From Flavobacterium zhairuonense (lineage in GTDB: Bacteria > Bacteroidota > Bacteroidia > Flavobacteriales > Flavobacteriaceae): a DNA stretch of 64,000 bases. The notes under the pieces were generated by a model. The model did not search any database. It was not told where the DNA came from and saw only the letters and a list, made by a program, of their open reading frames with translations. The stretch's first letter is position 1, and each line of letters starts with the position of its first letter. The position numbers and the translations under genes were made by a program. Below, in pieces: positions 44,117 through 52,369 of this stretch. Location of the stretch: positions 186,001-250,000 of the forward strand of contig NZ_SJSY01000070.1 in NCBI RefSeq assembly GCF_004352915.1. The letters run 5' to 3'.

Positions 44117-44153
44117 AAAAATCCAAATCCCAGTTTAGTGGAATTTGGATTTT
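44117..44153 (-). terminator. terminator after the SIMPL gene
   Basis: ATCCAAAT (44121-44128) pairs with ATTTGGAT (44143-44150) in a hairpin preceded by an A-rich stretch, giving a U tract on the minus strand. Confidence 0.7.
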
Positions 44154-44185
44154 GTCCCGAAGCTTCGGGATTGAAATTTAAAAAT

Positions 44186-44878
44186 TTAGTCTAGAACAAA
44201 ACTTACGCTTACATTCGCTGTAATTTCGATTTCTCCGATTGCTAAAGTTTCATTTGAAGCTCCCATTGAATCTGCTGATTCTTTCATTCTCATTGCAGCA
44301 TACACTGGTTGCGGATGATAAACTTGCGAATTATCAGAAATTGTAAAAGCTTTCCCGATTTTTTGACCTAAAACTGATACATAATCTTCTGCTTTTGCTT
44401 TGGCATCTTTCATCGCTAATTTTCTTGCTTCGGCTTGTAATTGTGCTTCTTTAGACGATTCAAAAGAAACTCGATCAATTCTGTTTATTCCTTGCTGTAC
44501 CAAACCTTCCATTAGCTCATCATATTTAGATAAATCTTTTACGACGATTTCTACAGTTTGTGTAGCATTGTAACTCGTTTTCTTTTTCTCATAATCATAT
44601 TGAGGATTCAAGGCAACTTGTTTTGTTTTAAAATCAGCCGTCGGGATATTCATCTTTTTGATGAATTTTAAAACCGCATCCATTTTTTCGTCATTTTGTT
44701 TTTTGACGTCCTTAGCATTATTCCCTTTTGTTTCAACCGTAGCCGAAATACAAACTTGATCAGGTGCTACTTTTACTTTTCCTTCCCCATTAACATTTAT
44801 AAGAGGTATTTGTTTGATTTCTTGGCCGTAAGACATAGTCATAAACATGATTGTTAAAAATAATACTAGTTTTTTCAT
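44186..44878 (-). CDS. SIMPL-domain (DUF541) periplasmic protein
   Basis: The 230-residue protein has a signal peptide (about 1-18) and the SIMPL/DUF541 fold: INVNGEGKVKVAPDQVCISA at the start, KFIKKMNIPTADFKTKQVAL and a DAKAKAEDYVSVLGQKIGKA segment. Members of this family are periplasmic or surface proteins of uncertain role. It follows the rhomboid gene by 52 nt on the same strand, so the two are probably co-transcribed. Confidence 0.85.
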   Translation of the reverse strand: MKKLVLFLTIMFMTMSYGQEIKQIPLINVNGEGKVKVAPDQVCISATVETKGNNAKDVKKQNDEKMDAVLKFIKKMNIPTADFKTKQVALNPQYDYEKKKTSYNATQTVEIVVKDLSKYDELMEGLVQQGINRIDRVSFESSKEAQLQAEARKLAMKDAKAKAEDYVSVLGQKIGKAFTISDNSQVYHPQPVYAAMRMKESADSMGASNETLAIGEIEITANVSVSFVLD

Positions 44879-44930
44879 TTTTGTTATATTTTAAATTATT
44901 GATAAGGGCATTCCAAAAGTTATGCCAACC

Positions 44931-45578
44931 TTATAATTTTCCCAATTTTGCCATTCCAAAAAGTATAATAATTGGAATTGCTAGCAGAATCGTCATCAAA
45001 GTATGATCTGCAAAAAGCGATGGCATTTTTATCAAAGTAATCAAATAACCGCCCATAGCACCTCCAAAGTGTGCTGTATGCCCAATATTATCATTTTTGG
45101 CTTTCATTCCATAAATCGAATACAATAAATATAAGATTCCAAAAAGATATGCCGGCATCGGAAGTACAAAGAAAATTCCTAATGTCATGTCAGGATATAA
45201 CAAGATTGCAGCATACAAAATTCCGGTCACTGCACCCGAAGCGCCAACTGCGCGATAACTATAATCGTTTTTATGAAAAAACATGGTAAGCAGGTTTCCA
45301 AAAATCAAGCTTCCAAAATAAATCATCGCAAAAGAAATGGTTCCAAGCGTATCGATCACTACTGGAGCAAAAATCCAAAGTGTATACATATTAAGAACTA
45401 AATGCATTATATCAACATGCAAAAAACCCGAAGAAAGCATTCTGATTTGTTCTCCCGAACGAATGCTTCCAATATGAAATTCATATTTTCTAAAAAAAGC
45501 ATAATCATTAAAACCTTTATAACTAAAAAGAACATTAGCCACTATAATTCCAACTAAAACAGTATTGAAGGTACCCAT
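44931..45578 (-). CDS. rhomboid-family intramembrane serine protease
   Basis: The 215-residue membrane protein has about six helices with the rhomboid active site: HLVLNM (59-64, the HxxxN motif), GASGAVTG with Ser-114, and GHTAHFGG with catalytic His-170. Rhomboids cut membrane proteins within helices. The substrate is unknown. It precedes the SIMPL gene on the same strand. Confidence 0.88.
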   Translation of the reverse strand: MGTFNTVLVGIIVANVLFSYKGFNDYAFFRKYEFHIGSIRSGEQIRMLSSGFLHVDIMHLVLNMYTLWIFAPVVIDTLGTISFAMIYFGSLIFGNLLTMFFHKNDYSYRAVGASGAVTGILYAAILLYPDMTLGIFFVLPMPAYLFGILYLLYSIYGMKAKNDNIGHTAHFGGAMGGYLITLIKMPSLFADHTLMTILLAIPIIILFGMAKLGKL

Positions 45579-45668
45579 AAAAATTATTTAATTTGAAGTG
45601 TAAATATAATCATTCCCAATCACAACTTCACCCCAAAGCAAAATATCGGCATCTAATCATTTTTCCTG

Positions 45669-45676
45669 TATATTTG
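45669..45676 (+). promoter_or_regulatory. -7 element of the LpxL-like acyltransferase gene
   Basis: TATATTTG matches TAnnTTTG and lies 13 nt before the ATG at 45690. The -33 element is not evident. Confidence 0.5.
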
Positions 45677-45689
45677 TAAAAAAAATTAC

Positions 45690-46565
45690 ATGCAATTTCT
45701 TGTCTATATTTTAGCCTATCCTTTACTTTGGCTTATCTCTATACTTCCATTTCGTTTATTTTACTGGTTTTCAGATTTCGTCTATTTTCTGGTATATCAT
45801 GTTATTGGTTATCGTCGAAAAGTAGTTCGTGAAAATCTAGCTTTGGCTTTGCCTCATTTAAATGATTCTGAAAGAAAAGTCATTGAGAAAAAATTCTACA
45901 GCCACATGTGTGATATGTTTTTGGAAATGATCAAAACCATGAGCATTTCTCCTGAAGAGATGGAAAGACGATTCAAAGTAACTAACCTTGATTTGGTTTT
46001 AGATTATGCAAAAAAAGGAAAGAGTGTGATTTTAGTAGCTTCTCATTATGCAAGTTATGAATGGCTGATGACAATAAATCCAAAAATTGGTTTTCAAGGT
46101 GTTGCAGTTTACAAAAAACTCGCTAATCCTTATTTTGACAAATTAGTCCGAAAAATTCGTTCTAAATACAAAACCGAAATGATCGAAACCAGAAAAGCAA
46201 TTCCAACTATGGCCCAAAATCAGCGTGACGGAATATTAAGCATGTATGGTTTGGCGAGTGATCAATCTCCAAAATTAGATCGCATTTTTCATTCTATGAA
46301 ATTTATGGGAGTTGAAGTTCCTGCGCATACTGGAGCCGAAATGTTGGCAAAAAAATACAACTTGAGCGTTATTTTTGCAGAGGTCAAAAAAACAGGAAGA
46401 GGTTTTTATGAAGCCACTTTTATTCCGATTGCTGATAATCCAAAAGATTATCCAGATTTTGAAATCACCGAAATGTATTTAAAAGAAGTTGAAAAGCAAA
46501 TCCTCGAAAAACCAGAATACTATTTATGGACGCACAAAAGATGGAAACATCGAGTTCAGTCTTAA
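45690..46565 (+). CDS. LpxL/HtrB-family lipid A acyltransferase
   Basis: The 291-residue protein has an N-terminal membrane helix and the HX4E acyltransferase motif (His-119, Glu-124, in SHYASYEW). The conserved GLASDQSPKLDR and MKFMGVEVPAHTG segments also match the lipid A lauroyl/myristoyl acyltransferase family. It transfers an acyl chain from acyl-ACP to the lipid A precursor at the inner membrane. It stands alone with its own terminator. Confidence 0.88.
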   Translation: MQFLVYILAYPLLWLISILPFRLFYWFSDFVYFLVYHVIGYRRKVVRENLALALPHLNDSERKVIEKKFYSHMCDMFLEMIKTMSISPEEMERRFKVTNLDLVLDYAKKGKSVILVASHYASYEWLMTINPKIGFQGVAVYKKLANPYFDKLVRKIRSKYKTEMIETRKAIPTMAQNQRDGILSMYGLASDQSPKLDRIFHSMKFMGVEVPAHTGAEMLAKKYNLSVIFAEVKKTGRGFYEATFIPIADNPKDYPDFEITEMYLKEVEKQILEKPEYYLWTHKRWKHRVQS

Positions 46566-46584
46566 ATTTCATAAAAAGAATCAG

Positions 46585-46619
46585 AGCCCAAAAAGAAGAA
46601 AGACTTTTTGGGCTTTTTT
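46585..46619 (+). terminator. intrinsic terminator after the acyltransferase gene
   Basis: AGCCCAAAAAG (46585-46595) and CTTTTTGGGCT (46604-46614) form an 11-bp perfect stem with an 8-nt loop and a T run. Confidence 0.85.
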
Positions 46620-46738
46620 ATTTCATGTAAGTTCTCGAAAATCAAAAACTAAGTTTTAAGGCATTAAAACATAATTTTGATGTGTTTTTGTAATGATTTT
46701 TCTTGGATTTAAACAAATGCATATTTAGACAAACAATA

Positions 46739-46746
46739 TACATTTG
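46739..46746 (+). promoter_or_regulatory. -7 element of the GH128 gene
   Basis: TACATTTG matches TAnnTTTG, 45 nt upstream of the ATG at 46792. It covers the upstream TTG at 46744, which argues against that alternative start. Confidence 0.55.
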
Positions 46747-46791
46747 AGGCTGACTAAAACTATCCAAAAAACCATTACAAAATTAATACCC

Positions 46792-48279
46792 ATGATCAAA
46801 AAATTATTTTTTACTTTTTTAATAATCTGCATTTCAAAACCCGTTCTCGCACAAAAAAGTCCGAAACGAGGTATTGCCTACGGACAAAACAGCACAGCTG
46901 ATTTAATGGCTTTAAAACCTGGAATCTCGTGGTGGTACAATTGGGGAAGAATCCCTGAAAATGACACAAATGACAATTACGCTTCTATTGGTATTGAATA
47001 TGTACCAATGGCTTGGGGGAAATTGAGCGACAGCGAAGTACAGACTTTTATCAACAATATAAAACCAGGTGCGAAATACTTGCTTGCGTTTAACGAACCA
47101 AACTTTAATGACGGAGCACGCTTAACGCCACAAGAAGCTGTAAATGCTTGGGCAAATGTAGAAAAAGTCGCTGCCGCAAAAAACCTAGAAATCGTCAGTG
47201 CATCTCCTGCTTACAATGGGCCTGACAATTATGGCGGATACAGCGATCCTGTTGCATGGCACAATCAGTTTTTTCTTTTATGTCCTAACTGCAAAGTTGA
47301 TTATATCGCTTTTCACACTTATGATGCCACGGCAAGTTCTGTTGTAGGTGTTACAGGAAACTTGAAAACGTTCAATCGCCCAATTTGGGTTACCGAGTTT
47401 GCAAACCGAGTTATTCAAAGTGAAGCCGACAAAATCAATTTTATGAAAAATGTCGTAAGCAGTTTTGAAAACGATCCAGATATTTATAGATACTCGTGGT
47501 TTACTGGTCGTGTTCCTGCAGATTGGACCGATATGCAAGAAGGGCAATTATTAAGTCCCACAAGCGGTGTTTTAAAGCCAATTGGTACTGCATACATAAA
47601 CGAAACTTATACTGCAAAAAAAATGGACGTTCCCGGAAAAGTTCCTGCAAATAAGCATTACCGCAGAAAAGGAACAGGGCTACAAGCTTCAGGCGATGTT
47701 GGCGGTGGCGAGCATGTATCGTCTATTCAAGTTGGTGACTGGAACGAATTTCTATTGAATGTCGCAGATGCTGGAACTTATAATATCACCTTTAGAGTTG
47801 CTGCGCCAGTCAACAATGGAAAGTTCGACATACTTGTAAATGAAAATGTTGTAAAAACCGACGAAACTTTTCCTGCAACTGGCGACTGGCAAACTTTTAC
47901 TAATAAAGATGTAAACGGAGTTTATTTGCCAAAAGGCGAAGTTTATATGAAAATAAAATTCAAATCGGATGGGATGAATTTTAATTATATGAATTTTACT
48001 TTGGCCAATTTAGGAATCAATGATCCTATTGCTGAAAAAGATTCATTTACGATTTACCCAAATCCTGTCAAAAATCAATCAACGCTTCATGTAAAATCAG
48101 TCAATACTGAGCCTTTATTGATACAAGTTATTGACATGAAAGGAATTGTTTGTTACCAATCAAAAGATCATTTCACGAACGAAGACATTAAAATTGGCGA
48201 CAGACTTGCATCTGGAGTTTATATTGTAAAAGCCTCTTATGGAAAAATTCGAAAATCAATTAAAATCATTAAATATTAG
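46792..48279 (+). CDS. GH128-type endo-beta-1,3-glucanase with carbohydrate-binding domain and T9SS tail
   Basis: The 495-residue secreted protein has a signal peptide (about 1-20), a GH128 catalytic domain (about 25-265) with the acid/base Glu-102 in FNEPNF and the nucleophile Glu-202 in WVTEFAN, and a carbohydrate-binding domain of the CBM6 type (about 290-405, HVSSIQVGDWNEFLLNVADA). A type IX secretion sorting domain follows (about 415-495, FTIYPNPVKNQSTL and LASGVYIVKA). It should be exported by T9SS and cut beta-1,3-glucan such as laminarin or fungal cell-wall glucan. The ATG at 46792 gives the proper signal peptide. Confidence 0.88.
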   Translation: MIKKLFFTFLIICISKPVLAQKSPKRGIAYGQNSTADLMALKPGISWWYNWGRIPENDTNDNYASIGIEYVPMAWGKLSDSEVQTFINNIKPGAKYLLAFNEPNFNDGARLTPQEAVNAWANVEKVAAAKNLEIVSASPAYNGPDNYGGYSDPVAWHNQFFLLCPNCKVDYIAFHTYDATASSVVGVTGNLKTFNRPIWVTEFANRVIQSEADKINFMKNVVSSFENDPDIYRYSWFTGRVPADWTDMQEGQLLSPTSGVLKPIGTAYINETYTAKKMDVPGKVPANKHYRRKGTGLQASGDVGGGEHVSSIQVGDWNEFLLNVADAGTYNITFRVAAPVNNGKFDILVNENVVKTDETFPATGDWQTFTNKDVNGVYLPKGEVYMKIKFKSDGMNFNYMNFTLANLGINDPIAEKDSFTIYPNPVKNQSTLHVKSVNTEPLLIQVIDMKGIVCYQSKDHFTNEDIKIGDRLASGVYIVKASYGKIRKSIKIIKY

Positions 48280-48294
48280 AACCTCATAACACCA

Positions 48295-48330
48295 AAAAAG
48301 CCTCTTTTGAAATTTCAAAAGAGGCTTTTT
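48295..48330. terminator. bidirectional terminator between the GH128 and GlmM-type genes
   Basis: A long perfect hairpin (48295-48330) based on AAGCCTCTTTTG and its complement, with A and T tracts at the two ends, separates two convergent genes. Confidence 0.85.
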
Positions 48331-48347
48331 GTATTTAAATTGAAAGA

Positions 48348-49736
48348 TTATAATCCTGCAATAACTTTTATTTCGTCAATAATTCTTAATGCTAATTTAT
48401 CAGCTGCTTCTTGAGAAGACGATTCTGTATAAATACGAATAATTGGCTCTGTGTTTGATTTTCTTAAATGAACCCATTCTTCTGCAAAATCAATCTTAAC
48501 ACCGTCAATTGTTGAAATATCTTCGTTTTTATATTTCTCTGTCATTTGAGTTAAAATCGCATCAACATCAATTTGAGGTGTCAATTCAATTTTGTTTTTG
48601 CTCATAAAATATTCTGGATAAGAAGCTCTCAATGCAGAAACTGGCATTTTTTTATTAGCCAAATGCGTCAAGAATAATGCAACTCCTACCAAACTATCTC
48701 TTCCATAGTGCAATTCTGGGTAGATAATTCCTCCGTTTCCTTCTCCACCAATAACGGCATTGTTCTTCTTCATTAATTCAACTACATTCACCTCTCCTAC
48801 TGCGCTTGCCTCGTAGCTACCGCCGTGAGCTTTGGTAACATCTCTTAATGCACGAGAAGATGACATATTCGAAACAGTATTTCCTGGAGTTTTACTCAAA
48901 ACATAATCGGCGCAAGCAACCAAAGTATATTCTTCACCAAACATTTCACCATCTTCACTGATGAAAGCCAAACGATCAACATCTGGATCAACCACGATAC
49001 CAAAGTCAGCTTTTTCTTTCACAACCAATTCTGAAATATCAGTTAAATGCTCTTTTAATGGCTCTGGATTATGAGGAAAATGTCCGTTTGGTTCGCAGTA
49101 TAATTCTACAACTTCAACTCCCATTAATTTCAGAAGTTTCGGAATAATGATTCCTCCTGAAGAATTTACACCGTCAACTACCACTTTAAATTTAGCTTCT
49201 TTTACAGCTTCAGCATCAACTAAAGGCAAATTTAAAACCTCGTCAATATGAATATCCATATAAGCGTCATTCGAAATAATTTCGCCCAAACTATCTACAT
49301 CAGAAAAATTAAAAGCTTCTGCTTCTGCAATTTCAAGAATTTTTGCACCATCGGCACCGCTTAAAAATTCGCCTTTTTCATTTAATAATTTTAAAGCATT
49401 CCATTGTTTTGGATTATGAGAAGCCGTCAAAATTATTCCGCCGTCAGCCTTTTCAAGAGGAACAGCAACTTCTACAGTTGGCGTAGTTGAAAGTCCAAGA
49501 TCAATTACATCAATTCCTAGACCTATTAAAGTATTCACTACTAAATTATGAATCATTGGCCCAGAAATTCTAGCATCACGACCAATTACAACCGTTAATT
49601 TTTCTTTTGAAGTATTATTTTTCAGAAATGTTCCGTAAGCTGATGCAAATTTCACAGCATCAACAGGAGTTAGGTTATCCCCAACTTTGCCTCCTATTGT
49701 TCCGCGAATTCCGGATATCGATTTTATTAAAGTCAT
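48348..49736 (-). CDS. glmM: phosphoglucosamine mutase / phosphohexomutase
   Basis: The 462-residue enzyme of the alpha-D-phosphohexomutase family has the catalytic phospho-Ser loop TASHNP (Ser-106), the metal loop DPDVDR, a sugar-binding GEGNGG loop and a phosphate-binding RKSNTEPIIR motif near the end. It converts glucosamine-6-phosphate to glucosamine-1-phosphate for UDP-GlcNAc synthesis; Bacteroidota members of this length may also act on mannose phosphates, so the symbol is a best guess. A minus-strand -7 element lies at 49764-49771. Confidence 0.85.
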   Translation of the reverse strand: MTLIKSISGIRGTIGGKVGDNLTPVDAVKFASAYGTFLKNNTSKEKLTVVIGRDARISGPMIHNLVVNTLIGLGIDVIDLGLSTTPTVEVAVPLEKADGGIILTASHNPKQWNALKLLNEKGEFLSGADGAKILEIAEAEAFNFSDVDSLGEIISNDAYMDIHIDEVLNLPLVDAEAVKEAKFKVVVDGVNSSGGIIIPKLLKLMGVEVVELYCEPNGHFPHNPEPLKEHLTDISELVVKEKADFGIVVDPDVDRLAFISEDGEMFGEEYTLVACADYVLSKTPGNTVSNMSSSRALRDVTKAHGGSYEASAVGEVNVVELMKKNNAVIGGEGNGGIIYPELHYGRDSLVGVALFLTHLANKKMPVSALRASYPEYFMSKNKIELTPQIDVDAILTQMTEKYKNEDISTIDGVKIDFAEEWVHLRKSNTEPIIRIYTESSSQEAADKLALRIIDEIKVIAGL

Positions 49737-49763
49737 TTTTTCGAGTTAAGGTTATTTTTATTA

Positions 49764-49771
49764 CAAATATA
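49764..49771 (-). promoter_or_regulatory. -7 element of the GlmM-type gene
   Basis: TATATTTG on the minus strand, matching TAnnTTTG, 27 nt upstream of the start codon at 49736. Confidence 0.5.
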
Positions 49772-49775
49772 GATA

Positions 49776-49981
49776 AAGTTGCTAAGGTTCTAAGATACTA
49801 AGTTGCTAAGATTTTTTTAAAAGTTGCTAAGGCACTAAGATTCTGGGATACTAAGTTTTTTAATTTATCGTTAAGTATCCATTTTAACAGACACGATTTT
49901 ATAACAAAATGATTTAAAAAAGTTTTTATACATTTACAAGAACAAGCTCAGATTCTTAGCATCTCAGAACCTTAGAAACTT
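49776..49981. repeat. intergenic repeat cluster: direct and inverted copies of a CTAAG-rich unit
   Basis: A 27-nt unit (49776-49802) recurs with small insertions at 49821-49855 and in inverted orientation at 49955-49981, about 24 of 27 positions matching the first copy. Each is built of GCTAAGG/CTAAG words. The last copy ends 6 nt before the ACP phosphodiesterase ATG. Similar CTAAG-rich repeats are frequent between Flavobacterium genes, from memory, so this may be an interspersed element. Confidence 0.65.
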
Positions 49982-49987
49982 AAAAAA

Positions 49988-50572
49988 ATGAATTTCCTTG
50001 CCCATATATATCTTTCAGGTGATAATGATTTAATCAAAATTGGCAATTTTATGGCCGATGGAATCCGCGGAAAGCAATTTGAAAATTTTCCTGAAGATGT
50101 CCAAAAAGGGATTCTTTTGCATCGTTTTATAGATACTTATACCGATTCTCACGATATTTTTAGACAAAGCACTAAGCGTTTACACGAAAAATACCATCAT
50201 TATGCTGGTGTAATTGTCGATATTGTTTACGATCATTTTTTAGCCAAAAACTGGACTAAGTATTCTGATGAAAATCTGGAAAATTTCATCAATCGATTTT
50301 ATAAATCATTAGGAGATAATTATTCTATTTTGACTGAAAAAACGCAAGGTTTGATGCCTTATATGATTGAACGAAATTGGCTGTTAAGCTACAGAACTGT
50401 CGAAGGAATTCATCAAATCCTCACGCAAATGGACCGACGATCTAAGAACATTTCTAAAATGCAATATGCAAGCGAAGAACTAAAAGAATTTTACAGCGAA
50501 TTTGAAGACGAATTCACTTTATTTTTTGAAGATCTTCGACTAAATGCACAACAAAAATTAATCTCATTATAA
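49988..50572 (+). CDS. ACP phosphodiesterase family protein (DUF479)
   Basis: The 194-residue protein shows the family pattern MNFLAHIYLSGDND, then IGNFMADGIRG, KGILLHRFIDTYTDSH and IVDIVYDHFLAKNW, with the His/Asp residues of an HD-like metal site. AcpH-type enzymes remove the 4-phosphopantetheine from acyl-carrier protein. The GGT gene follows by 29 nt. The activity is by family; some Bacteroidota members are not proven. Confidence 0.85.
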   Translation: MNFLAHIYLSGDNDLIKIGNFMADGIRGKQFENFPEDVQKGILLHRFIDTYTDSHDIFRQSTKRLHEKYHHYAGVIVDIVYDHFLAKNWTKYSDENLENFINRFYKSLGDNYSILTEKTQGLMPYMIERNWLLSYRTVEGIHQILTQMDRRSKNISKMQYASEELKEFYSEFEDEFTLFFEDLRLNAQQKLISL

Positions 50573-50601
50573 ACCAAACCGATTTAAAATACAATCCAGT
50601 T

Positions 50602-52284
50602 ATGAAAAAAACTTCGCTTTTACTCTTTTTTATATCCATTTGCGGTTTTAGCCAACAAGCAATTCGTCCAACAGGCTTTACAGCATCAAAAGCGATGGTA
50701 GTTTCGGCTCGAGAAGAAGCTTCAAAAATTGGTGCCGAAATCATGAAAAAAGGCGGAAATGCATTTGATGCAATGGTCGCTACAGAACTTGCATTAGCCG
50801 TTGCATATCCATACGCTGGAAATCTTGGCGGTGGCGGATTTATGGTTTATAGAAAAGCAAATGGCGAAGTTGGCAGTTTGGATTATCGTGAAAAAGCACC
50901 TTTGGCGGCTTCAAAAAATATGTTTTTGGACAAAGATGGAAATGTCATAAAAGGAAAAAGCACCGAAACAGCTTTGGCAATTGGTGTTCCGGGAACAATC
51001 GCTGGCGTTTTTGCCGTTCACAAAAAATTAGGATCATTGCCAATGTCTGAAATCCTAAAACCAGTAATAGCACTTGCTGAAAAAGGTGTAATAGTGACCA
51101 AAAAACAGCAAAAACAACTTGAAAATTACCATAATGCAATTGTAAAAGCAAATGGCCCAAATACACTTATGGCCAAAGAATTCAAAGAAAATGACACTAT
51201 AAAATATCCTGCACTGGCCAATACTTTGAAAAGAATTTTAAAAAATGGGCGAGATGAATTTTACAAGGGCAAAACTGCTCAAATTTTAGTTGATTATTTA
51301 AAGAAAAAAGGTGGCATTGTAACGCTAAAAGATTTGGCGCTTTATGAAGCAAAATGGAGAAAACCGCTTCAATTTGATTACAAAGATTTAAAAATAACTT
51401 CAATGGCTCCTCCAAGCAGTGGTGGAATATGTCTAGCACAAATAATGAAAATGGTTGCCCCATTTTATCTTTCAAAAATGGGACATAATTCGGAACAATC
51501 CATTCAGGTTATTGTCGAGGCCGAAAGAAGAGCTTATGCTGATAGAAGTCAGTTTTTAGGTGATCCTGATTTTGTAAAAATCCCAATTAATGGTCTTTTG
51601 TCTGATAGCTATTTAAAAGAAAGAATGTCAAATTTCGATTCAGAAAAAGCGACTTTATCATCTGATATAAAAGAAGGAAAAGTGACTTATAACGAAAGTA
51701 CCGAAACCACGCACTACTCCATTGTTGATGCGCAAGGAAATGCCGTTGCGGCTACGACAACGATCAATGACGGATTTGGATCAAAATATTATTGTGACGA
51801 ATTGGGCTTTTTCTTAAACAATGAAATGGACGATTTTAGCGCAAAACCAGGGTCTCCAAACATGTTTGGATTGGTTGGAAACGAAGCTAACAGCATTGCA
51901 CCACAAAAAAGAATGCTTAGCTCTATGACACCAACAATTGTCGAAAAAAATGGAAAACTCTATATGGTTGTTGGCTCGCCAGGTGGCTCTACAATCATAA
52001 CATCAGTATTGCAAACGATTTTAAATGTTTACGAGTATAATTTGAGCATGCAAGAAGCTGTAAATGCGCCACGTTTTCATCATCAATGGTTGCCTGACCT
52101 AATTACTTTTGAGCCAAAAGCTTTTAGTGACACAACATTATCAAATCTAAAAGCGAAAGGATATTTGATCAGCGAAAATACAACGCCAGTAATTGGGAAA
52201 GTAGATGCTATTTTGGTTCTTCCTGATAACACTCTTGAAGGAGGTGCCGATTTTCGTGGCGATGACAAGGCTGCTGGATTTTAA
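50602..52284 (+). CDS. ggt: gamma-glutamyltransferase
   Basis: The 560-residue secreted N-terminal nucleophile hydrolase has a signal peptide (about 1-18), the NLGGGGFMVYR motif, and the autoprocessing site ETTHYSIVD with nucleophile Thr-369. Substrate-site residues in GSPGGSTIITSV complete the pattern. It transfers or hydrolyses the gamma-glutamyl group of glutathione in the periplasm or outside. It follows the ACP phosphodiesterase gene by 29 nt, so they may share a transcript. Confidence 0.93.
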   Translation: MKKTSLLLFFISICGFSQQAIRPTGFTASKAMVVSAREEASKIGAEIMKKGGNAFDAMVATELALAVAYPYAGNLGGGGFMVYRKANGEVGSLDYREKAPLAASKNMFLDKDGNVIKGKSTETALAIGVPGTIAGVFAVHKKLGSLPMSEILKPVIALAEKGVIVTKKQQKQLENYHNAIVKANGPNTLMAKEFKENDTIKYPALANTLKRILKNGRDEFYKGKTAQILVDYLKKKGGIVTLKDLALYEAKWRKPLQFDYKDLKITSMAPPSSGGICLAQIMKMVAPFYLSKMGHNSEQSIQVIVEAERRAYADRSQFLGDPDFVKIPINGLLSDSYLKERMSNFDSEKATLSSDIKEGKVTYNESTETTHYSIVDAQGNAVAATTTINDGFGSKYYCDELGFFLNNEMDDFSAKPGSPNMFGLVGNEANSIAPQKRMLSSMTPTIVEKNGKLYMVVGSPGGSTIITSVLQTILNVYEYNLSMQEAVNAPRFHHQWLPDLITFEPKAFSDTTLSNLKAKGYLISENTTPVIGKVDAILVLPDNTLEGGADFRGDDKAAGF

Positions 52285-52351
52285 ACACAAAAGATTTGCA
52301 TTAAAAAATTAGATAAAATTGAATGTTTAGAGCTAAATTTGCATTTCCCGA

Positions 52352-52359
52352 TAACTTTG
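52352..52359 (+). promoter_or_regulatory. -7 element of the CLC gene
   Basis: TAACTTTG matches TAnnTTTG and lies 10 nt before the ATG at 52370. The -33 element is not at the ideal spacing. Confidence 0.5.
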
Positions 52360-52369
52360 TAAAAAAATT

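Larger units (their letters stand above)
43790..44185. other. intergenic region between the susC-like gene and the SIMPL gene
   Basis: Contains the upstream region of the susC-like gene, a short tandem repeat of GGTTTCA (44048-44074) and the SIMPL terminator hairpin. I see no gene or clear promoter consensus. Confidence 0.5.
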
